This document shows positions 49,934 to 52,967 of a DNA stretch of 52,967 bases, one piece after another. Source of the stretch: JAWLAT01 sp041395325 (GTDB taxonomy: Bacteria > Pseudomonadota > Gammaproteobacteria > Xanthomonadales > SZUA-5); contig JAWLAT010000033.1 of NCBI GenBank assembly GCA_041395325.1, positions 1-52,967 on the forward strand. Direction: 5' to 3'. Made by a program: the position numbers and the translations under genes. The notes beneath the pieces were generated by a model, which worked only from the letters and a program-made list of their open reading frames with translations, was not told the DNA's origin and made no database searches. The first letter of the stretch is position 1. Each line of letters starts with the position of its first letter.

Positions 49934-51613
49934 CTATCGGCCGGCGTAGCGCTCGCGCAGTTCGCGCTTGAGAATCTTGCCGGCCGCGTTGCGCGGGAAG
50001 TCCGCGAGCAGGTGGACCGCGCGTAGACGCTGATATTTGGCGGCCACGCGTGCGTTGATCCAGTCCTGCAAGGCCACCGCCTCGGCCTGCTGTCCGGGAC
50101 GCAGGCGAACGGCGGCAGCAGGCACCTCGCCCAAACGGGGGTCCGGGAGGGCGAACACGGCCACTTCCGCCACCGCGGGATGGCGAGCGGCGATTTCCTC
50201 CAGGTCACGCGGATAGACCTTCACCCCACCGCTGTCGATCATGTCCTTCTTTCGGTCGACCAGATAGAGAAAGCCTTCCTCATCGACATGACCGATGTCG
50301 CCGGTGTGCAGCCAGCCGTCGACGATGGTCGCCGCCGTCAGTTCGTCGCGCCGGTAGTAGCCGGGCATCAGGATCGGACCGCGACCGAGAATCTCACCGT
50401 CCGCCCCGGGCGGCAGGTCCTTGCTGTCCTCATCGACAATGCGCAGATCGAACAGCGGTGGCGGGCAGCCCACCGAGCCCTGCTTGCGGGTGGCATCGTC
50501 GGCATCCAGGATGGTCACGAATCCTTCGGTCAGTCCGTAAAGCTCCTGATAGGTGCCCGGCAGCAGTCGCTGCCATTGTTCGCGCCGCTCGGCCGGCATC
50601 GGCGCACCCAGCGTCAGCATCATGCGCAGGCTGCGCAGCCGCTTTGGGTCGAAGTCCGGATGGTCGAGCAATGAAATGACCTGCGCGGGCACCAGCATGC
50701 AGTGGCTCACCTGCTCGGCTTCGATCAGCGCCAGCATTCGGCCGGCATCGAAGGCGGTGTCCAGCACATAGCGGGCACCGCTGTATTGCGCGGCCAGCAG
50801 CGTGACGAAGGCGCCATTGAAGACAATCGCGCCGGTGTGCAAGACGACCGCATGTCGGTCGATGCCGAAGCGTTCGGCGAACAACAGGCCATAGGTGGCG
50901 CGAATGCGATGACTGTGGACGATGCCCTTCGGCAGCCCGGTCGTGCCGGAGGTGTACATGAGGTTGTAGGTAGCCGTCTCTGACACTTCCGACGGCCCAC
51001 CGCCGCTGGCATCGCTGGCGGCAAGCAGCGCGGGCAAGTTGGCCGCGGCCAGTCGGTCGGCCGTCGGATCTGCTGGCGTATCGCCCCACCACAGGCACGG
51101 CACCGCGCGGCCTTGCTGGCGCAGCGCTTCGAAGGCATCGCTGACCACGCCGGCCAGGGCGGAATCGGCCACCAGCAAAACCGGCTCGGCGTCGCCGATC
51201 AGGCTGGCCAGACCATCCGCCAGCAACATGGTCGACAAGGGCACCAGCACCGCGCCGATGCGCGGGACGGCGTAGTAGGTCAGCAGCGTCGCCAACGCGT
51301 TGGGCATGAAGGTAGCCACGCGGTCACCCGGCTGCACACCGGCCTGGCGCAATGCCGCGCAGAGCTGTGCAACCTGCCTTTCCAGCGTCGCGAAATCGAG
51401 CCGGCGCGCGCCCACGACCAGCGCCAGATCGCTCGGGCGTCGACGCGCGTGATCGGCCAGCCAGCGGGTACAGGTCAGCATGCTGCCCATCTTGCCCGCC
51501 GACGGCGTGGGCCAGTATTGGCCCTTGGTCCAGCGGAACACCGAGACAGCGCCGAGTGACTTGTGTGAATCGAATACCTGGGCGACGCTGGCTTGAATGG
51601 AGCGTCCCGACAT
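49934..51613 (-). CDS. Acyl-CoA synthetase / AMP-binding enzyme
   Basis: A 559-residue adenylate-forming enzyme. The P-loop-like motif is YTSGTTGLPKGIVHSHR. GWLHTGDIGHVDEEGFLYLV, RKKDMIDSGGVKVYPRDLEE and the C-terminal PRNAAGKILKRELRERY (with catalytic Lys) complete the ANL fold. It should activate a fatty or aromatic acid as its CoA ester; substrate unknown. The start is uncertain: ATG at 51613 has GGGAG six bases upstream, but family similarity begins only at about MLTCTRWLADHARRRP (51481-51490). The extra 40 residues could be an N-terminal extension. It is divergent from the membrane protein at 51736. Confidence 0.85.
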   Translation of the reverse strand: MSGRSIQASVAQVFDSHKSLGAVSVFRWTKGQYWPTPSAGKMGSMLTCTRWLADHARRRPSDLALVVGARRLDFATLERQVAQLCAALRQAGVQPGDRVATFMPNALATLLTYYAVPRIGAVLVPLSTMLLADGLASLIGDAEPVLLVADSALAGVVSDAFEALRQQGRAVPCLWWGDTPADPTADRLAAANLPALLAASDASGGGPSEVSETATYNLMYTSGTTGLPKGIVHSHRIRATYGLLFAERFGIDRHAVVLHTGAIVFNGAFVTLLAAQYSGARYVLDTAFDAGRMLALIEAEQVSHCMLVPAQVISLLDHPDFDPKRLRSLRMMLTLGAPMPAERREQWQRLLPGTYQELYGLTEGFVTILDADDATRKQGSVGCPPPLFDLRIVDEDSKDLPPGADGEILGRGPILMPGYYRRDELTAATIVDGWLHTGDIGHVDEEGFLYLVDRKKDMIDSGGVKVYPRDLEEIAARHPAVAEVAVFALPDPRLGEVPAAAVRLRPGQQAEAVALQDWINARVAAKYQRLRAVHLLADFPRNAAGKILKRELRERYAGR

Positions 51614-51644
51614 GTTCGGCTCCCAGCAATGCCTCACTGGGTGC

Positions 51645-51656
51645 ACCTGATCAGGT
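51645..51656. promoter_or_regulatory. 12-bp perfect palindrome between divergent genes
   Basis: ACCTGATCAGGT is a perfect palindrome, 32 bp upstream of the acyl-CoA synthetase start at 51613 and about 80 bp before the membrane-protein start. Its shape suits a dimeric regulator (FadR-, TetR- or LuxR-type), none of which is in the window. Confidence 0.45.
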
Positions 51657-51735
51657 ACCGCTGGGCAGATGCAGTTCGAAACAGCGCCGGGTCCGCGCAA
51701 AGGGTGAGGTGTGGGTCCATCAAGGAGCCAACGGA

Positions 51736-52248
51736 ATGACACAGTTGCATCTGGTGGGCGTTTTGGTTCGTGTCCTGGCGGTGTTGCTGGTCGTCACCGG
51801 CCTGTTCAATCTCAGCTACGTCTTCCTCTACGACGAGGAACTCAGCGATATTGAATGGACGTTGGCGCTGCTGGTGACCATCGCCCTGCCGCTGATTGCC
51901 GGACTGGCCCTGTGGTCGATGAACCTGCTGGTGGCGCGACGATTCTTCTTTCGCCAGGCAGGCGAAAGCCCCCTGTCACTCGATGGTGTTGAGCATCTGG
52001 AAACTGCGCTGTACGGGCTGCTGGGCCTGTGGCTGATCGTCAGTGCGCTGGTCAGCCTGGCGCGATCAACCGCCTGGTTGTTGCTGACTGTCGGCAAGGC
52101 CGAAGGTGTGGAGGCGCAGTTCATGTGGGCGCACAGCTTCGGCCCGGACATGGTCGCAACTCTCACGTCGCTGCTCCTCGGTATCGCATTGCTGCTGGGT
52201 CGAAGCGGGCTGCGCCGCGTGCTGCAGCGGATTCGTGGCCGGCGCTGA
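51736..52248 (+). CDS. Four-helix membrane protein, unknown
   Basis: A 170-residue protein with about four hydrophobic segments: LVRVLAVLLVVTGLFNLSYV, WTLALLVTIALPLIAGLALW, ALYGLLGLWLIVSALVSLA and MVATLTSLLLGIALLLGRSG. The polar loops are short. AGGAG lies eight bases before the ATG. No family is recognised. The basic C-terminus (LRRVLQRIRGRR) fits a cytosolic end. The 155 bp after it hold no clear feature. Confidence 0.72.
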   Translation: MTQLHLVGVLVRVLAVLLVVTGLFNLSYVFLYDEELSDIEWTLALLVTIALPLIAGLALWSMNLLVARRFFFRQAGESPLSLDGVEHLETALYGLLGLWLIVSALVSLARSTAWLLLTVGKAEGVEAQFMWAHSFGPDMVATLTSLLLGIALLLGRSGLRRVLQRIRGRR

Positions 52249-52403
52249 CGGCGCCACAGGCGGCATGCCCTAGCCCGCCAAGGGCGCTGCAACTGAAATT
52301 GCCAGCCTGACCGGACTCACTGCCGCAGAAGGATCTGGTTGGGGATCGCGTGCCGACCAGTGCTGCGGCATAGTCGGCGCCTCCTCGGACGAGTAGCGCG
52401 CTC

Positions 52404-52967
52404 ATGCTTCAAATCCTGGCCCTGTTCGCCGCCATCTTTCTGGTGGTGGTACTGCAGCAGCTGCGCGCGATTCTGGCCGCCCCGTTCCATCGCTACGTTT
52501 GGCGGCCGCTGTCGTCGGCACGTCCACCGGCGGCCTGGGCCGATCTGTTCGACATGGCCCAGCGCGAGCTGCAGACACTGGGCTACGAGGGTCCGCAATG
52601 GGTACTGGTCGAGGCGGCCAGCGGTGACTCCGTCGAGAACCCGCTGCGCGCGATCTACCGACACCCGGTGTCCGCGACCTGGCTGATGCTGTCCGTTCCG
52701 GCCTCAGCGCAGTCGGCGCATCGCTTGCAGTCAACCTATTTCAGCCGCTTGAGCGATGGGCGAGTTCTCTGCAGTCAGGCATTCGAGGCGTGGTGCACCG
52801 TGGTGGCCGGTGATCGATGGTTGGGACGGACGCTGGACGCGCGCGATTTCGCCGGTCAGCTGCAACAACACCGGCAGTGGGTCGCCAGTGCAGGCGAAGC
52901 CGATCGCGACTGGCTGCGGGCCAGCACCTTACCGGAGTTCCTGGTCGATCTGCCGGAACAGCAGCGC
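52404..52967 (+). CDS. Membrane-anchored protein, partial at the window end
   Basis: An open frame of 188 codons from ATG at 52404 to the last base, with no stop. It begins MLQILALFAAIFLVVVLQQL, a single N-terminal helix, followed by a soluble part (YVWRPLSSARPP, DMAQRELQTLGYEGPQWVLV). The rest lies outside the window. No family is recognised. Codon use and length of the open frame support a real gene. Confidence 0.7.
   Translation, partial: MLQILALFAAIFLVVVLQQLRAILAAPFHRYVWRPLSSARPPAAWADLFDMAQRELQTLGYEGPQWVLVEAASGDSVENPLRAIYRHPVSATWLMLSVPASAQSAHRLQSTYFSRLSDGRVLCSQAFEAWCTVVAGDRWLGRTLDARDFAGQLQQHRQWVASAGEADRDWLRASTLPEFLVDLPEQQR

Noticed and set aside
1..52967. tRNA, rRNA, prophage or integrative element
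   Set aside because: No tRNA-like cloverleaf, rRNA stretch, integrase or phage structural motif was noticed on either strand while reading; a dedicated scan was not possible.

Overview
The window is GC-rich, densely packed chromosomal DNA, almost certainly from a gammaproteobacterium. Lysobacterales (Xanthomonadales) is the best guess. This rests on gene content: a RegBA pair, a NosA/OprC-type TonB receptor, GPH sugar transport with GH94 and GH105, CzcCBA, and several secreted proteins ending in an FADGFE-like motif. There is no rRNA or tRNA to settle it. I see no phage genes, integrase, transposase or CRISPR array.

Layout. (1) 1-9080, leftward: a partial CDF metal exporter, then a MoxR AAA+ / DUF5682 / VWA / SWIM cluster resembling E. 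coli yehLMPQ plus two unknown proteins. The cluster is interrupted at 5300-6480 by a GxxExxY gene. A tandem duplication of about 405 bp there also copied the 5' end of the moxR gene. (2) 9215-10635, rightward: a CnoX/YbbN co-chaperone and a DUF4442 protein. (3) 10732-20115: a carbohydrate locus with a RIFT-barrel/YetA-like protein, GPH transporter, GH94 phosphorylase, gluconokinase-like kinase, GH105 hydrolase and a Tat-exported Gfo/Idh/MocA oxidoreductase. The first two are divergent and both lack their 5' ends at one junction near 13190. An 18-bp minisatellite and a ribbon-helix-helix / membrane protein pair lie inside this region. (4) 20277-26916: a copper-type TonB receptor, RegB/RegA, and an ArsR-type regulator divergent from a double aspartyl protease with a PDZ domain. 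(5) 26976-34329, leftward: a czcCBA operon with DUF3703, DUF454 and a His-rich exported protein. (6) 34425-45021: a PA0069-type radical SAM protein, a lipoprotein with a suspicious 3' end, two TonB-domain proteins, a 985-residue exported protein, DUF2167, and an FG-GAP propeller. (7) 45112-52967: a 7TM histidine kinase with a NarL-type regulator, a beta-helix remnant, a di-haem peroxidase, an acyl-CoA synthetase and two small membrane proteins, the last cut by the window edge.

How parts work together. The sugar operon (transporter, GH94, kinase, GH105) is joined by ATGA overlaps. It fits uptake and phosphorolysis of a disaccharide ending in an aldonic acid, such as cellobionate, with the released gluconate phosphorylated. 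The czc genes form a three-part efflux pump. A short GGGCCC-rich inverted-repeat element occurs three times in gaps between or after genes. Function calls rest on reading motifs by eye; no database search was possible.
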